Shown here in pieces: positions 1-9,439 of a stretch of DNA of 64,000 nucleotides. The notes beneath the pieces are model-generated. The model was not told the DNA's origin. It was given only the letters and a program-made list of their open reading frames with translations, and made no database searches. Source of the stretch: Acinetobacter silvestris (lineage in GTDB: Bacteria > Pseudomonadota > Gammaproteobacteria > Pseudomonadales > Moraxellaceae); contig NZ_NEGB01000002.1 of NCBI RefSeq assembly GCF_002135235.1, positions 372,001-436,000 of the forward strand. The letters run 5' to 3'. Each line of letters begins with the position of its first letter. Position 1 is the stretch's first letter. A program made the position numbers and the translations under genes.

Positions 1-845
1 TCTACGCCGTACTCACGGACATGCGCTTCCATATCTGCACCAAACTTTGGACCTTGGGTTTTTTGTACCGAAATAAAGTTTTCAATGTCCATGGTATCCA
101 TCACCTGACCGCCAAAGCGCTCAGAGACAATACCAGTACGAATTCCTTTACGTGCTGCATAGACAGCGGAAGCTGCACCAGCAGGACCACCGCCTATGAC
201 TAACACATCGAATACGTCTTTCGCATTTAACTTTTCAGCATCTTTTGCAGCAGCATTGGTATCGAGTTTGGCAACAATTTCTTCCAAAGTCATACGACCT
301 TGACCAATATGCTCACCATCTTGGAATAACATCGGTACCGCTAAAATTTTGCGTTCTTCCACTTCATCTTGGAAAAATGCACCATCAATCATGGTCGCTG
401 TTGTACCCGGATTATTAATCGCGATCAAGTTCAATGCTTGCACTACATCTGGGCAGTTATGGCAACTTAAAGATACAAAGACATCGAAATTAGCTGTTAA
501 ATTTAAACCTTTAATCTGTGCCAATACATCATCAGAGACTTTTGGTGCATAACCCGATACTTGTAGTAATGCCAAAATTAAAGAAGTGAACTCATGCCCC
601 ATTGGTAAACCTGCGAAGAATACACGAGGCTGCTCTCCCGCTTTGGCAATACCAAAACTTGGTTTACGGTCATTCTGACCATCAAAACGCGCAGTAACTT
701 GCTCAGAAAGTGCCGCAACTTCAGTCACAAGTTCTTTAATTTTATCTGACTTGTCTGAATCGTTTAAAGAAGCAACAATCTCAATTGGACTTTCTAAGCG
801 TTCTAATAATGTTTTTAATTGTGCGGTAGTATTTTGATCTAACAT
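1..845 (-). CDS. ahpF: Alkyl hydroperoxide reductase subunit F (AhpF), N-terminal part, cut by window edge
   Basis: Translating the minus strand from the ATG at 843-845 gives about 281 residues and then leaves the window. AhpF is the flavoprotein disulfide reductase that uses NADH to re-reduce the peroxiredoxin AhpC. The N-terminal thioredoxin-like domain carries a CHNC redox pair near residues 128-131, as in the family, and an FAD-binding GGGPAGAASA motif follows near residues 218-227. A GGAG ribosome-binding site lies about 8 bases before the ATG. The C-terminal pyridine-nucleotide domain and second CxxC lie outside the window. ahpC is not adjacent on the visible side. I saw no clear OxyR site upstream, so peroxide control is only expected from the family. 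Confidence 0.95.
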   Translation of the reverse strand, partial: MLDQNTTAQLKTLLERLESPIEIVASLNDSDKSDKIKELVTEVAALSEQVTARFDGQNDRKPSFGIAKAGEQPRVFFAGLPMGHEFTSLILALLQVSGYAPKVSDDVLAQIKGLNLTANFDVFVSLSCHNCPDVVQALNLIAINNPGTTATMIDGAFFQDEVEERKILAVPMLFQDGEHIGQGRMTLEEIVAKLDTNAAAKDAEKLNAKDVFDVLVIGGGPAGAASAVYAARKGIRTGIVSERFGGQVMDTMDIENFISVQKTQGPKFGADMEAHVREYGV

Positions 846-1324
846 AGCTCAGCTCCATAAGAGTTAAATTTCATTCATTGAGTTCATAATACAATAATTC
901 CAAAAATAGATAAAACAGTTTGTTTTTATAAAAATAATCGGTTTTATTAATCAACTGGTTTTGATCGCAAATGCGTGCTAAAAGACAACCTTGAATTCAC
1001 ACCCAATAAAAATGACGATAATTCAATCATTAAATTTTCACCTACAACAGATATAAGCTCTATAGTTAAAAATTCAAATAGACTTAAAAACAAATGCTTA
1101 TAATTTATACACTATTGTTTTTATCCAGATATCTAGAGCCACTGTATATATTCAATCTTTAAAATGTTATTGCGTTAAAAAGTATCATCACTCATTACCC
1201 CACAACAGAATTACACTCCACATCAAATCACTTTAAATCCTAATGGCAATTGCTCCACTTATATAAAGTGATCGCCCATAGAGTGTGCAGCGCAGAAAAT
1301 CATTAATATTTATCAAACTAATAC
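846..1324. other. Intergenic region upstream of ahpF
   Basis: About 480 bases of AT-rich sequence with no convincing gene in any frame. It holds the ahpF promoter region; a TATTAT-like -10 can be read on the minus strand about 45 bases before the ahpF ATG, but the -35 is weak. No clear hairpin terminator for the gene ending at 1325 was seen. Confidence 0.5.
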
Positions 1325-2239
1325 TTAAAGATCTATTTTTTGTGTCACTCGCAATAAACGCTCTTTTAAACGTAAACCGATAAAATATAAAATCAAACTA
1401 GCAATCAAACTGAAGCCTGCAATTCCTAAAAAAATAGATTGTACAACCTGCCCCCATTGATTGGCTTTTAAAACCTGCGGTTCAATATTTTTCGCTACTG
1501 GACTCAGTGCCTTACCATAGAGCTGATGCTGTAATGTCCAAATGGTTTCAGGTTTAAAACCATATTCTAAGAAATGTGGATCAGTTCTTTCCGCTTGAAG
1601 TAATTTTGAGACATAAGCAATTGCTACATCTTTATCTACTGGTCGATGTAACAGAGCCGTTTGTGCCAATAAATAATCTTGTACGACGGGCTGAGTTTCT
1701 GCACGTTGTAAATATTGGAAAATATCACTTTGCTGAATATTCTGATCATATTTTACCAATTCAGCATATGTCGTTTGTTCATCATCGCGTAAATTATATT
1801 GGACATAGCTTAAACCTGACCACAACACAATAAATGCAATGAGCCAAGTCACAATTTTTAAGCTGAATTTCCGTAATCTAATATAAAAAAACCGTATTCT
1901 TTTTAATAAGCTCACTACAAAAAAAGCACCAACAAATGCCATAACTGATTTAAGTATCAACCAAGCTAGCCATGATAATAAATTCATAAAATAATCAGAT
2001 TGACTATGTTCGGTCAATAATCCAACACTAAATGGAATATGCAGTTGCTCAATCTGAGGACTTAAATCTAAGTAACTATAAATCAGATCTTGTTGGAAAA
2101 ACAATATAATTACCGAAATGATAAAAAGCGTACTACCACCAAGACTTAAAAGCTTGATGTTCTTGTGACGTTGCTGTAATGCGAGCAATCGTTTTTCAAG
2201 AGGTTGTACATTCACAAGATAATCTTGCTCGGTGGTCAA
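1325..2239 (-). CDS. Unrecognised four-helix membrane protein in the TelA operon
   Basis: 304 residues, function not recognised. The start is a TTG (2237-2239), chosen because a strong GAGGAG Shine-Dalgarno lies about 6 bases upstream and no in-frame ATG fits. Hydrophobic segments lie near residues 30-50, 85-110, 128-147 and 265-287, with a hydrophilic, probably extracytoplasmic or cytoplasmic, loop of about 115 residues between the third and fourth; charged residues (KRIRFF, RLRKFS) flank the helices. It is the last gene of a three-gene minus-strand run, 28 bp after telA, so it may act as the membrane partner of the two TelA-like proteins. That partnership is inferred from position only. Confidence 0.75.
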   Translation of the reverse strand: MTTEQDYLVNVQPLEKRLLALQQRHKNIKLLSLGGSTLFIISVIILFFQQDLIYSYLDLSPQIEQLHIPFSVGLLTEHSQSDYFMNLLSWLAWLILKSVMAFVGAFFVVSLLKRIRFFYIRLRKFSLKIVTWLIAFIVLWSGLSYVQYNLRDDEQTTYAELVKYDQNIQQSDIFQYLQRAETQPVVQDYLLAQTALLHRPVDKDVAIAYVSKLLQAERTDPHFLEYGFKPETIWTLQHQLYGKALSPVAKNIEPQVLKANQWGQVVQSIFLGIAGFSLIASLILYFIGLRLKERLLRVTQKIDL

Positions 2240-2267
2240 TCGCTTCTCCTCAATATTAAAACTTTGC

Positions 2268-3395
2268 TTATTGATTCGCGTTATTGGAACTCGAATCTAA
2301 AACCAGTTGTTGTAAGTTCGATTGCAACGCACGAATTCGTAGCGATGCTTCTTCACGCTTTTGCATGCCCTCTTTTTGAATCTGAATCACATCATTAACA
2401 GTTTTAATGAGGGTATTTTGCACATGTTCAAGTGTTTCAATATCAATCACCGAGCGTTGATTGGCCTTCGCAGTATCAACCGAATTTTGATGTAACAAAT
2501 CTGCATTCCGCTTTAATAAATCATTGGTCGCATCATCAATAGTATTGGCAAGCTGGACACTATTTTTTTGTTCGTGTAATGAAATTGCCAAACTAATCTG
2601 ATTTTTCCATGCAGGCAAAGTAATATTTTTGATGGCATAAAACTTATCAACCAACATTAGATTATTAGATTGAATAATCCGAATCATCGGTAAAGTTTGC
2701 ATAGCTGATTGTTGTAATACTTGTAAATCACTCACTCGTTTTTCTAAATTATTGCCGAGATGATTTAAATCATAAATACGTTGATTGGTTTGTTGATCTT
2801 GCTCTCGTGCGGATAAGGTCGCTATCTCCTGTTGCACTTCTTGCTGCTTGATTCTTCCTGCCGCAATATAAACACCCAACTGTTTATATTCATCTTGCAC
2901 ACCATGAAACATTTTATCCAAGATTGCTACACGGGCTTTTAGTCCTGACTGAGAAGTTTCTATTTCCTTTACCAAACTATCAATTTGTTCTTTTGTGGTA
3001 TTAAAGTGTTGATCAAAACTTTGTTTTGCACCTTTAAATTTATTTAAAATACTACCAATAAAGCCTGAACTTTTAGGCTGTGCCAGAATACTTGACGTAT
3101 TCAATTGCTGTGCAACCTGTACCACTTCATTGAGCTTTTGCCCAGTTACATCTAAATCTTTATTTTTAACCAAATTCAATAATTCATCTGTATATGAAGA
3201 CGTTTTGGTCGCAATATTTTTGCCATATTCTGCCACTGAACTATGACTCATTTCAGATAACTCTTTACCTGCACTCATTACCGCAGTGAAATCAGCTGCT
3301 TCCAGCCCAATTTCTTTGAGATTCATTTGTTCAAACTGTTGTAATTGTAATTCTGTCGCTGACTCAATGGGTAAATTTTGATTTAAATCGTTCAT
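2268..3395 (-). CDS. TelA family (toxic anion resistance) protein
   Basis: 375 residues matching the TelA/KlaA family (Pfam TelA), whose founding members are linked to tellurite resistance but whose biochemical role is unsettled. The protein is soluble, almost all helical and rich in heptad-like stretches (about residues 120-350). Family hallmarks include a central GVYIAAGR segment and a C-terminal block reading LVDKF...LPAW around residues 250-265. An AAGGTG Shine-Dalgarno precedes the ATG. It sits 8 bp after a smaller gene that shares the same blocks (a diverged paralogue) and 28 bp before a membrane protein, so the three are very likely co-transcribed. Confidence 0.85.
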   Translation of the reverse strand: MNDLNQNLPIESATELQLQQFEQMNLKEIGLEAADFTAVMSAGKELSEMSHSSVAEYGKNIATKTSSYTDELLNLVKNKDLDVTGQKLNEVVQVAQQLNTSSILAQPKSSGFIGSILNKFKGAKQSFDQHFNTTKEQIDSLVKEIETSQSGLKARVAILDKMFHGVQDEYKQLGVYIAAGRIKQQEVQQEIATLSAREQDQQTNQRIYDLNHLGNNLEKRVSDLQVLQQSAMQTLPMIRIIQSNNLMLVDKFYAIKNITLPAWKNQISLAISLHEQKNSVQLANTIDDATNDLLKRNADLLHQNSVDTAKANQRSVIDIETLEHVQNTLIKTVNDVIQIQKEGMQKREEASLRIRALQSNLQQLVLDSSSNNANQ

Positions 3396-3403
3396 AGTTC
3401 ACC

Positions 3404-4186
3404 TTATTTTTTCTCTAATGATTGCTTTAATGTTTGAATTAATTTATCACGACTTTGATCTAATTCAGCCAATGAATTTTGCGACTGAGTTGTACTACCT
3501 TGTTTAAGATGGTAATGCCATGCGGGAATCAGGACTTGCTGTGCTTCTTTAAAGCGATCCATTAAACCCAATGACAATTGCTGTGTCAGTTGCATTTGCG
3601 CTAATGCAATATCATTATTGGCTTGCAATGTTTGCAAGGTATTAATTTTTTTTGATAACCGTTCTCCAAAATTATCCAAAGGATGACGATTACTCACAAA
3701 ATTAGGGTACTCATATAAAAACTCTTGAGCCGCAACAATATACTTTGCCATTTGCTCCCGATAACCCATTGCTTGTTGAAATCGTGACTCAGATTTTTGA
3801 ATTTCAATTTTCAGCTTTTGACTGAGAATATTGGCTTCATCAATCAGTCGATCTAAATCTTTTAAATACTTAATTTTATCAGTATCAAACTCTAAATCTA
3901 AACCCAACCATTTCTGTAACCTATTAAGTTTTTTAGGTTTTAAAATATTTTTTGAATAGCTAAGTTGTTTAATCAATTCAGCAATCACTTGACTTAATTT
4001 TTGCGTTAATTGACGATCCACACCATTTAATAAAACAGATTGCGCTTGAATAATCTGATCAGCGTATAGATTCATTCGAACCTGATCATCCAATAATGGA
4101 ACTAAGTCATTTCTTTTAATCGCCAATAGTTCTTCACGACTAATCTCGATGAGCTCAAGTGGAATAAGTGCTTTAAATTGCTGCAT
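3404..4186 (-). CDS. Diverged, shortened TelA-like protein, first gene of the telA operon
   Basis: 260 residues, cytoplasmic, helical, no membrane segment. Alone it is hard to recognise, but it aligns by eye with its neighbour TelA. The stretch KYIVAAQEFL corresponds to TelA's VYIAAGRIKQ, and LMDRFKEAQQVLIPAW corresponds to LVDKFYAIKNITLPAW, in the same order and with similar spacing. It lacks roughly the first 80 residues and the C-terminal tail of TelA. The ATG at 4184-4186 is preferred to an upstream TTG at 4201, which has no ribosome-binding site, although the AAGG before the ATG is closer than usual. I infer an ancient duplication followed by divergence, perhaps giving a hetero-oligomer. 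Confidence 0.65.
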   Translation of the reverse strand: MQQFKALIPLELIEISREELLAIKRNDLVPLLDDQVRMNLYADQIIQAQSVLLNGVDRQLTQKLSQVIAELIKQLSYSKNILKPKKLNRLQKWLGLDLEFDTDKIKYLKDLDRLIDEANILSQKLKIEIQKSESRFQQAMGYREQMAKYIVAAQEFLYEYPNFVSNRHPLDNFGERLSKKINTLQTLQANNDIALAQMQLTQQLSLGLMDRFKEAQQVLIPAWHYHLKQGSTTQSQNSLAELDQSRDKLIQTLKQSLEKK

Positions 4187-4318
4187 AGCCTTTTTAATCA
4201 AAGTAAATCAAATTCATAGTAATTGTTTATATAAGCTCCAATGTAGCAAATTGCAATTCAAAACGATAATTTATGTTTACTGTGCTGCGATAAGAATTTT
4301 TTATCATTTAAAAGTATT

Positions 4319-4346
4319 AAAAAAGCCAGCATTTAGCTGACTTTTT
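4319..4346 (-). terminator. Intrinsic terminator after the rhombotarget operon
   Basis: Read on the minus strand, a GTCAGC/GCTGGC stem with a short AT-rich loop is followed by a run of T. It lies 16 bases past the stop codon of the gene ending at 4362. Confidence 0.8.
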
Positions 4347-4361
4347 CTATTTTATTAAAAC

Positions 4362-6773
4362 TTATACGCATTTACGACTTTGATATTTACGATAGCCGAA
4401 TAGCCCCACAATACCAAATAAACTCAACCACCCCATTGAGCCACCACCACTCTTACGTACACTATCAGATTTCATTTCCGAATTATTTAAATACACGGTC
4501 GCCTCATTTGAAACTAGGCCATTTGCATCATATACAAAATACGTAAATTTATAGTTAAACGGATCTAATGTATTCTTAATTTGGATATGCAATTTTCCGC
4601 CATAACACGTGCTTTTTAAGTCACTTCCTGGGCATGGTCCAGTACGATCTGCGGTAATTGAAACAGGATCTGGTAATTTACCAATACGTATTGCTAACTC
4701 TTCACCTTTTTCATTCAGATAAAATTTTGATTTATTCGGATTATTCACTAACGTCGTCGTAGAACCATCACCATCATCATTGGCATATTCAAGTAAATTA
4801 ACATCAACACTCTGGCTGCCACCATGTTGAATGGTATAACTCGCATCTTTTGCAATAGGTTCAATATTAGCAAAATTAGCCATGATATAAGCAGTTGAAG
4901 ATTTAGCAGGATTCGATTTCATGGTTAATGTATAACTACAAAATTCAGTATCACCTGAAGGTGTAATACGGTCATCCAAACGGTACATCACAATTTGTTT
5001 CAACTCAGGATTCCACTCACATTTCAAGTGATCATCCACATTACCTTCAAACTGGTTTTGACTATTTAATTTACCTACACCTAATACTTTGACTGTAACA
5101 CCATAATTATCAACATTAAGATGTTTAATTTCACGCCCACCATCAGGTAACACATTTTCATCAGGTAAATTGACAACAAATGGGTCTATAAATACAGTTC
5201 TATAATGCGGTTCATCCTTAATGATCGTTTTCCAAGTATCATACAAAGCTAATTGAACTTTATAATAGGATAAAAACTCTGGATTCGTTTGTGGATTATC
5301 GATTAAGGCTTTGAATCTACTGGATTCAGTCTGATAACGCTCTAAAAGTTTGACTTTAGACTGATTCAGCGCACCAATATTCCCAGCCGTCAGGCGCAAA
5401 ACCTCTGTCGCCCCGATGTCACAGCTATTTTGACTTTCATTCTCATTAGTTGAATTCGTCGAAGAAACTCGTGTTATTCCTCGTTGATCTTGAAGACTAC
5501 AACCTGTTGCCCCGACATCAACTAAGTCCGTCTTTGTCGCGTTATCTTTAGGGAAATACATATACATAAATGCTGTATATTCTGTAGGTCCCTGTAATGT
5601 ACTTAATACCGTTGTGAAATCGACACCACTTAAATCAATTGTACTTTCTTTAATATCTTTCACAGTTTCAGCTGGCAAATCACATTGATCATTGCCACTT
5701 GCCAAAATCAACGCATTACTATTCAGCCTTAAATCGGTAGTTTTAACTTCAGTAACATCCCCATCTGCATAACGACAAGATTTTCCAACGCCATTGTATG
5801 CAAGTATATTATTCGTTAAAACTTTAGAACCAAAAGAGTCATATAACAGCGTTGCCCATGCTCTATTTTTGACAATGGTATTGCTTAACATTACCAAACT
5901 TGAGGAAGCACTCAAATGTGCCGTGCCTTGCGGATTCTTTGAGCTAAACTGCATAATACTACCAAAATCAAGGTTAGCATCATTATCAGCAATGGTATTA
6001 GTCGCAAAATTCACCGTAGGTTGCCCACAGAAGCCAAAAACACTTGCACTGTTCGAAGAGCCGTTCTTTAAAAAGCTTGCACCCGTAATTGCTATATTTC
6101 GCGCAGTATAAATTAAGTTATCATTACAGGTCATTGCAAGAACACTGCCTTGCACAGCATCATTTGACTGATAGTTTCCTTTGCTTATCGTCAAGTGACT
6201 ATTGATATCATTTAAATAAATTGCCCCACCAACTTGAGCTTTCGAATTTAGTATCGAAACGTTACTTAATGTCGTTGCCCCCCCCACATATAAAGCCCCA
6301 CCTAAAGTCGAACTAAATCCATCTTTTAAAATCAAATGATTCAAGGTAATTGAGGGTTTATTTAAATTAGTCGTATTGATAATACGAACTTTTCCTTGCC
6401 CACTGATACTCGTTTGCACCGTTATTAATGCAGGATAAGTGTTGGTTAATACATCAGTTCGACTGTAATCAGTCGGTATTTTCCCTTGAATAATCATAGA
6501 TGAATTAGGTTGCAATTCTTTATTAAGCTTATATTCACCTGCTTCCAATTGAATCACACTAACTTCAGAAGCATTGGATTGTCCCGCCGAACACCCACCG
6601 TATGCCTTATGCGTCGAAGCTGCCGTAACAGCTTCGCGCAAGGAACACTTACTGGCATTTTCACCATCTTCATCAACAAAGGTATTAACATAAATTGTCT
6701 TATCATCTGCGGCCATCAACGACATTGCAGATAAAATTGTGAGGGTTAACAATCCCTTTTTATAGTGTTTCAT
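4362..6773 (-). CDS. rbtA: Rhombotarget-type surface protein with CSLREA and GlyGly-CTERM domains (larger copy)
   Basis: 803 residues. A signal peptide (about 1-21) is followed by the CSLREAV motif at residues 43-49, the mark of the CSLREA N-terminal domain. The middle is rich in Asn/Thr/Ser and short beta-strand repeats (about 100-350), suggesting a right-handed beta-helix; several Cys pairs could form disulfides. The end, from about residue 776, is GGGS, a hydrophobic helix, then RKYQSRK: a GlyGly-CTERM signal of the kind processed by rhombosortase, an intramembrane serine protease. In the family this tail is removed before or during type II secretion. No rhombosortase is in the window. It follows a smaller relative by 9 bp, so the two form an operon. 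Biological role unknown. Confidence 0.85.
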   Translation of the reverse strand: MKHYKKGLLTLTILSAMSLMAADDKTIYVNTFVDEDGENASKCSLREAVTAASTHKAYGGCSAGQSNASEVSVIQLEAGEYKLNKELQPNSSMIIQGKIPTDYSRTDVLTNTYPALITVQTSISGQGKVRIINTTNLNKPSITLNHLILKDGFSSTLGGALYVGGATTLSNVSILNSKAQVGGAIYLNDINSHLTISKGNYQSNDAVQGSVLAMTCNDNLIYTARNIAITGASFLKNGSSNSASVFGFCGQPTVNFATNTIADNDANLDFGSIMQFSSKNPQGTAHLSASSSLVMLSNTIVKNRAWATLLYDSFGSKVLTNNILAYNGVGKSCRYADGDVTEVKTTDLRLNSNALILASGNDQCDLPAETVKDIKESTIDLSGVDFTTVLSTLQGPTEYTAFMYMYFPKDNATKTDLVDVGATGCSLQDQRGITRVSSTNSTNENESQNSCDIGATEVLRLTAGNIGALNQSKVKLLERYQTESSRFKALIDNPQTNPEFLSYYKVQLALYDTWKTIIKDEPHYRTVFIDPFVVNLPDENVLPDGGREIKHLNVDNYGVTVKVLGVGKLNSQNQFEGNVDDHLKCEWNPELKQIVMYRLDDRITPSGDTEFCSYTLTMKSNPAKSSTAYIMANFANIEPIAKDASYTIQHGGSQSVDVNLLEYANDDGDGSTTTLVNNPNKSKFYLNEKGEELAIRIGKLPDPVSITADRTGPCPGSDLKSTCYGGKLHIQIKNTLDPFNYKFTYFVYDANGLVSNEATVYLNNSEMKSDSVRKSGGGSMGWLSLFGIVGLFGYRKYQSRKCV

Positions 6774-6782
6774 TACATTACC

Positions 6783-8603
6783 CTATTTATTTTTAAATCT
6801 ACGAAAACCCACTAATCCAAACAGTGAAATTAAAGTGATTAAGCCAGTACTACCACCAGATGTTTTAACTTTCTTGTTTTCAAAATTATTCTTTGGACTC
6901 TGCACAATGCGAGTTGGTATTTCTAAATAAGGGTTTTTTGAATCACTAAAACGGGTTGTCGATGTTATGACTAAAAGTTTGAACTCATCCGTACCATGCC
7001 AATTTCCATTTGGAATATAGGTCACATTACCTTCTTGATCAATCGTGGTTGTTCCTTTGGAAACAGTATTGGTTTGCACAATTTTCAAACAACCCGCTTG
7101 CCAAGGTTTACCCGTAGGATTATCACCCAATAATGCTTGACACTGATCTGCGGCAATCAACTCACCATCTTGTAACTGATCAGCAATCGACATTTTTCCT
7201 GTGCCACCATAGAAAAGGTCTGAACCAATATTCGAGCCTGTAGAGACATTAACAACTAATTCAATTGCACCAATGTCACAAAGCTCTAAGTTGGCAGGCC
7301 TAGCCTTACCACGTTGATCACTTCCTTCACAACTGATTAAATCTTTACCCAACTGCGGTCCATGATTGACAATCAGCGAGTCAGACAATTGTTTATCCGT
7401 CGACAATAATCTAGGTTTAAAATAACCGAGTGCAGTATCAGCATAATCCTTAAACGGACACAATATGCCATCCGAAGTTATGTCACATTTTCCTTCTGTT
7501 GTACTGCCTGCAATTAATTTTACAGCGCCTAAGGCTTGCGAGCCAATTCCTGTACAGCCGCTCGAATACAAGTTATTACTCATATGCGTAGCATCACCAC
7601 CGGCAATCACTTTACAGTCTTCCGTCCCATTCTTAGCAAGAATACTGTTTGCAACATACCCTTGATTAAATGGTGCATTGAAAATCAACCCCATCGTATT
7701 CATAATCATGGTCACGTTATTAACTAACATCCCATCAAAAACTTTAACGATATACCCTTTATTATTAAAAATAGTACTGTTCCAGATTCCTCGAGTGAGT
7801 TTAGCACCAGTGGTTTTACTGGTTTCTTCATCAAAACCATCACGAACATCAAACAAAGCTGCCTCAGGATCAGTTACCTCATTATCCTGAACTACAGATT
7901 GAGAAACCACAAATTGAGGTATTTCACTATAAACAATCCCACCCTGACTTGCTTTATTTGCTTTGATTAACGTTCTTGTTAAAGATACTGAACTCAGTGC
8001 TTTATTTTTTTCATATAAACCCGAATTATAAATAGCACCACCTTGACGAGCACTACCATTCAATAATTGACCATATTGAATACTTAAGCCTTCTTTATTA
8101 TAAATTAAACCACCCTGATCAGCACAACCACCTTGCCCGCAACCAACCAAGGATACTTCATTAAATTGCACTAAAATCAGAGCATTATTATCAACAACCG
8201 TACCATCATCATTCGTAATCGGTGGTGCTAACGTGTGGTCTAATAAGAATAAACGGTCTTTACCTACCATTTTAATGACGGCATTATTTTTACCGAGAAC
8301 ATTATTATCAGTTACATTAGTCTCATAACTTGATTTGATTTGAACAGTTTTATAAATTTCAATCTGTTTATTGAGTTTATACTCAGATTTTCCATTTAAA
8401 ATAATAGTATTGGTTGCCTCTTTACCACCACAGCCATTATAGCCAGCTTCAGGCATACCCTGATTGACATATTCAACAGCTTCACGTAATGAGCACTGAT
8501 TATCTGCCTTAACAACATCATCCGTTGTCGTAACAGTAATATTGGCACTATATACCTGTCCAGCAAAACACAATAATCCTAAGCCTATGCCCCGGTTGAG
8601 CAT
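6783..8603 (-). CDS. Rhombotarget-type surface protein with CSLREA and GlyGly-CTERM domains (smaller copy)
   Basis: 606 residues. Signal peptide about 1-20, CSLREAV at residues 37-43, then a beta-helix-like region with many short Asn/Gly-rich strands and a GGCADQGGL-type cysteine loop. The C-terminus from about residue 583 is GGSTG, a hydrophobic helix, then FRRFKNK, again a GlyGly-CTERM rhombosortase signal. It is shorter than its downstream neighbour, from which it has clearly diverged: only the start, the beta-helix style and the tail are alike. A possible Ig-like or cadherin-like module (YIPNGNWHGTDEF) lies near residues 525-540. First gene of the pair; the region upstream to 8715 holds the promoter. 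Substrate or ligand unknown. Confidence 0.8.
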   Translation of the reverse strand: MLNRGIGLGLLCFAGQVYSANITVTTTDDVVKADNQCSLREAVEYVNQGMPEAGYNGCGGKEATNTIILNGKSEYKLNKQIEIYKTVQIKSSYETNVTDNNVLGKNNAVIKMVGKDRLFLLDHTLAPPITNDDGTVVDNNALILVQFNEVSLVGCGQGGCADQGGLIYNKEGLSIQYGQLLNGSARQGGAIYNSGLYEKNKALSSVSLTRTLIKANKASQGGIVYSEIPQFVVSQSVVQDNEVTDPEAALFDVRDGFDEETSKTTGAKLTRGIWNSTIFNNKGYIVKVFDGMLVNNVTMIMNTMGLIFNAPFNQGYVANSILAKNGTEDCKVIAGGDATHMSNNLYSSGCTGIGSQALGAVKLIAGSTTEGKCDITSDGILCPFKDYADTALGYFKPRLLSTDKQLSDSLIVNHGPQLGKDLISCEGSDQRGKARPANLELCDIGAIELVVNVSTGSNIGSDLFYGGTGKMSIADQLQDGELIAADQCQALLGDNPTGKPWQAGCLKIVQTNTVSKGTTTIDQEGNVTYIPNGNWHGTDEFKLLVITSTTRFSDSKNPYLEIPTRIVQSPKNNFENKKVKTSGGSTGLITLISLFGLVGFRRFKNK

Positions 8604-8715
8604 TACAGTCTCCTTAATTTATTTTAATTATTTCTTAATGAACCAACATAAATGTATGGTTTTAAATCCTTTTGCGTACTTTGTCACAGCTTAAAAAAAT
8701 TCACAAGAATTTTAA

Positions 8716-9423
8716 TTACTGTCGGTACTCATCTATCAAAGCAAATATTTGTTTCAATGTTGCATTTGATAACCTGGTTTTTTCACCTTTCAGTAATTTT
8801 TCAAGTTGATCCATAGATTGCAAGAGTGTACTCGTTTGATATGGACCATGTAATAGCAAATATTCCGTAATTTGCAAGTCAAAATGTACACCCCGACGTT
8901 CTAGTACAGAACAAATCAAGGCCTGACGATCGGCATACGAATGTCCACTGGGAACTTTCACACTTACTGCTTGGGTCAAGCGAGATTGTAAATCTGGTAA
9001 TTCTAATTTTAATTCAATCGGTGCAACTCTTGAAGAAAACACCAATTGCCCACCACCTTCATTATTATTATTGATTAAATGAAAAACTGCCTTTTGCCAA
9101 TGTGGCACACCACTTATTGACTCTATATCATCAAGTGCCACTAAATCATATCTTTCAAGTGAGGTAATCGCTTCAATCGGTGCATCCAGTAACTCTAATA
9201 AAGATACTTTAATAGCGGTTTTACCGACATCTAAATATGAATCACAAATGGCTGACAATAAATGGCTTTTGCCAGTTCCTGCTCCGCCATAAATATAGAA
9301 GCGGTTCATGAGTCCTGCATGTAATTGTCTTACTGCATCAATTACAGGCCCCCATCCTGGACCAGAAAAATCGCTAATTCTGGCATCCAACTGTGGTTCT
9401 ATATTCAATTGCAATTGACGCAT
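8716..9423 (-). CDS. hda: DnaA regulatory inactivator Hda
   Basis: 235 residues, the usual length for Hda. It is an AAA+ protein related to DnaA domain III, with Walker A GGAGTGKS at residues 46-53 and a Walker B ending in LDD near 97-99. The N-terminal QLQLNI near residues 3-8 is the clamp-binding motif type that lets Hda dock on the DNA-loaded beta clamp. There is no DNA-binding domain IV, which separates it from DnaA. In the family, the Hda-clamp complex stimulates hydrolysis of ATP bound to DnaA and so prevents over-initiation of replication. It follows the AI-2E permease gene by 16 bp on the same strand and is probably co-transcribed with it. Confidence 0.92.
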   Translation of the reverse strand: MRQLQLNIEPQLDARISDFSGPGWGPVIDAVRQLHAGLMNRFYIYGGAGTGKSHLLSAICDSYLDVGKTAIKVSLLELLDAPIEAITSLERYDLVALDDIESISGVPHWQKAVFHLINNNNEGGGQLVFSSRVAPIELKLELPDLQSRLTQAVSVKVPSGHSYADRQALICSVLERRGVHFDLQITEYLLLHGPYQTSTLLQSMDQLEKLLKGEKTRLSNATLKQIFALIDEYRQ

Positions 9424-9439
9424 AATTCACTCTTCAGCC

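Noticed and set aside
846..960. OxyR site in front of ahpF
   Set aside because: Half-sites of the OxyR pattern could not be lined up with correct spacing.
5794..6111. Antisense open frame over the larger rhombotarget gene
   Set aside because: The sense strand has clear domain features; the antisense frame shows none.
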